The translations under genes were made by a program, and so were the position numbers. This document shows positions 62,225 through 64,000 of a DNA stretch of 64,000 bases, piece by piece (position 1 is the stretch's first letter; each line of letters opens with the position of its first letter). Under the pieces are notes generated by a model. The model did not search any database. It was given only the letters and a program-made list of their open reading frames with translations, and had not been told where the DNA came from. Where the stretch lies: contig NC_045140.1 in assembly GCF_008831285.2 (NCBI RefSeq), positions 17,234,370 through 17,298,369 of the forward strand, written 5' to 3'. Origin of the DNA: Nymphaea colorata. Lineage: Eukaryota; Streptophyta; Magnoliopsida; Nymphaeales; Nymphaeaceae.

Positions 62225-64000
62225 AGACACTTGAGTGTCATCCACTCTACTTAATATTTCTACGGCGAACATGTTTACCAGAAAATTAACAACAAAGATA
62301 TAAATATCCATGATAATGAAAAAAAAAATCATATTATTGTGATGCTTAAGCCATACTTTATTAAAATTAAAAAGTCAATTAATTGCCTTTTCAGTTTTTT
62401 TTTTTTAACCAAGAAAATCCTATTTATGCGTTAGAAAAAGTAGTACATTGTTTGTTAATGTCATCCAACTAGGAAAAGATTTCGTATCACCTCGAATTTG
62501 AGAAAGAATACAATCAACTACGAAACATCCAAAAGAAACGAAAAGTCGTTCTCTATTCAAAATTCATGTTTTAAATTTTGTATTTTAGAGAATTAAAACC
62601 CATTCACATGGTTAGATTTTTCGAAAGTAATATCACAACACTTACAAATGGTTTTATATTGAAAGAATGAATTACATAGTGGACAATGATGTTAAAATTT
62701 AAGATTTATTCGTTAAAAATAATCATTAAGTTTATCACAGAGTTGGCAATGATTTATGATCCTTTTATCATGATTTCTTAAAGTTTAGTCATCCAACGCA
62801 TCCGGCAGCATTAACTTATATATATATATATATAGGTGTGAATTACTTGATCGGCATTTTGAAGAAACCAGTCACTACTAGTTTTTTACATAACTCATTT
62901 TCTCGTGGTTAAGTGAATCATATGGACGTGATAACCATAACGTTATAAGTTCATTTGAAAATAAGATCTTTAGAGTGCATATCTTAGATATCATAAAAGC
63001 TCACATCTTAGATATCGGAACTTTTGAAACTTAATTTATATTGATTTTCGTAGTTTTAAGCAGGACGGCCACATCTAACGATGGTTAAAGAAAAAGAGTA
63101 AAAATACGTGACTACTTTTATTTTATGCACCAAAATCTTATTTTCACTTGTAATTTTGAAATTTTTATTTTTTAAAACATGTAAACTTGGCATGTCCGGC
63201 CACATTTGCATGAGAAGTGGTTTGGCGTAGATCTGAAAATCATTGAGCAAATGATTAACCGGAGAATAACAATTCTCGCCGACATACTTGCGTGAGGTGA
63301 GACAAAAAAAAAAAAAGGAGAAAATGGGTCGGTTTCTTCGCAATTTGCAACTTGGATCCGACCCGTATTATTATGGTCCCTAGAACCATGTATCGGTCGC
63401 CGGTTGCCCCTTTTTGGATTTGGTTCCTCGTTCGGTTATGCTGGTTTGGATCCGCCTAAACCACATGGACGTGCACAAAAATTTTGCTTGTTCCGAGCAC
63501 CAAACCAAACAAGCTGCGTGTCGTTATCTTTTCTTGGATCCAAATATGATCTGGATCTGTACCTGTGTGGATCCAACTGAAAGTGAAGTTTGGATTGCAC
63601 CTTGGATCCACAGGCAAATGATTGTCCGGTGCTCCTTTTGTGGGCCTACATATTAATTTCGTGCTCGCAATCGGATTCCATTAATTTTCAAAACTACCTC
63701 CAAATTATTTTGCACGGTCATATGCCGAAGAATATTCTCTAAAAAATTTCAAATAATATCGAAGGAAATTGAACGTTTAGATTCTGGAGGATCCAAAGAA
63801 TATGCTTTCCACTTAGATACCACCAACAAAATCTTATAATGAGAAATTCTATATTTCTTGGATAATCACTTACTTTTCCAAGTATATGGAAATTTACTTG
63901 AAAAATTACAATAAAGCACTTAAACTTTTGTGCAAATAAAAAACAGCTCTACGTCTTTGAAGGAGATCCTTAAAGAGTCTTCTTCATTGATTGAAGCGGA
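62225..64000. other. AT-rich flank with dispersed repeats
   Basis: No gene was recognised. There is a TA microsatellite at about 62,817-62,834, and a stretch rich in GGATCC words at about 63,350-63,610 like those near 33.7, 43.3 and 58.4 kb. Open frames are short and without domains. Confidence 0.5.

Noticed and set aside
1-64000. A defence-like or biosynthetic gene cluster
   Set aside because: The genes are unrelated housekeeping, signalling and stress genes on both strands with large spacers.

Overview
The window is nuclear DNA from a flowering plant. Genes are split by GT-AG introns of about 0.1 to 3.3 kb. Intergenic DNA is AT-rich with small inverted-repeat elements, and the protein families (NCA1, GBF-interacting protein, AGC VIII kinase, USP-type alpha hydrolases) point to a land plant, most likely an angiosperm. 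I could not fix the species. Exon models were built by hand from reading frame, GT/AG sites and family knowledge. All seven complete models stay in frame from ATG to stop.

Layout, left to right. (1) Bases 1-133, minus strand: the first 44 codons of a SnRK3/CIPK-like protein kinase that runs off the left edge. (2) About 700-6,480: intergenic DNA with a SINE-like element, a 3 x 37 bp tandem repeat and three MITE-like elements. (3) About 6.5-11.8 kb, plus: NCA1, a RING plus TPR chaperone of catalase, with a 2-kb intron in its 5' UTR. (4) 13.7-19.9 kb, minus: a two-RRM hnRNP-like protein with a Gly/Tyr-rich tail. It converges on NCA1 and has a striking long perfect hairpin about 0.3 kb past its stop. 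(5) About 20-24.2 kb: AT-rich intergenic DNA. (6) 24.5-31.9 kb, plus: GBF-interacting protein 1 (GIP1) family. (7) 34.1-40.9 kb, plus: RPAC1, the AC40-type subunit shared by RNA polymerases I and III. (8) 41-46.4 kb: intergenic DNA with repeats. (9) 46.4-50.6 kb, plus: an AGC VIII kinase of the D6PK/PVPK1 type, with a probable 5'-UTR intron and two upstream ORFs. (10) 53.6-57.7 kb and 60.2-62.1 kb, minus: two tandem paralogues of a small USP-like protein with identical lengths for their first three coding exons. (11) 62.2-64 kb: AT-rich flank.

The genes are ordinary housekeeping, signalling and stress genes, and I see no operon-like logic or obvious new system. The best leads are the 81-nt foldback at 13.75 kb (candidate young miRNA or foldback element), the MITE family found in introns of two different genes here, the tandem USP pair with divergent tails, the acidic insertion in RPAC1, and the uORFs before the AGC kinase.
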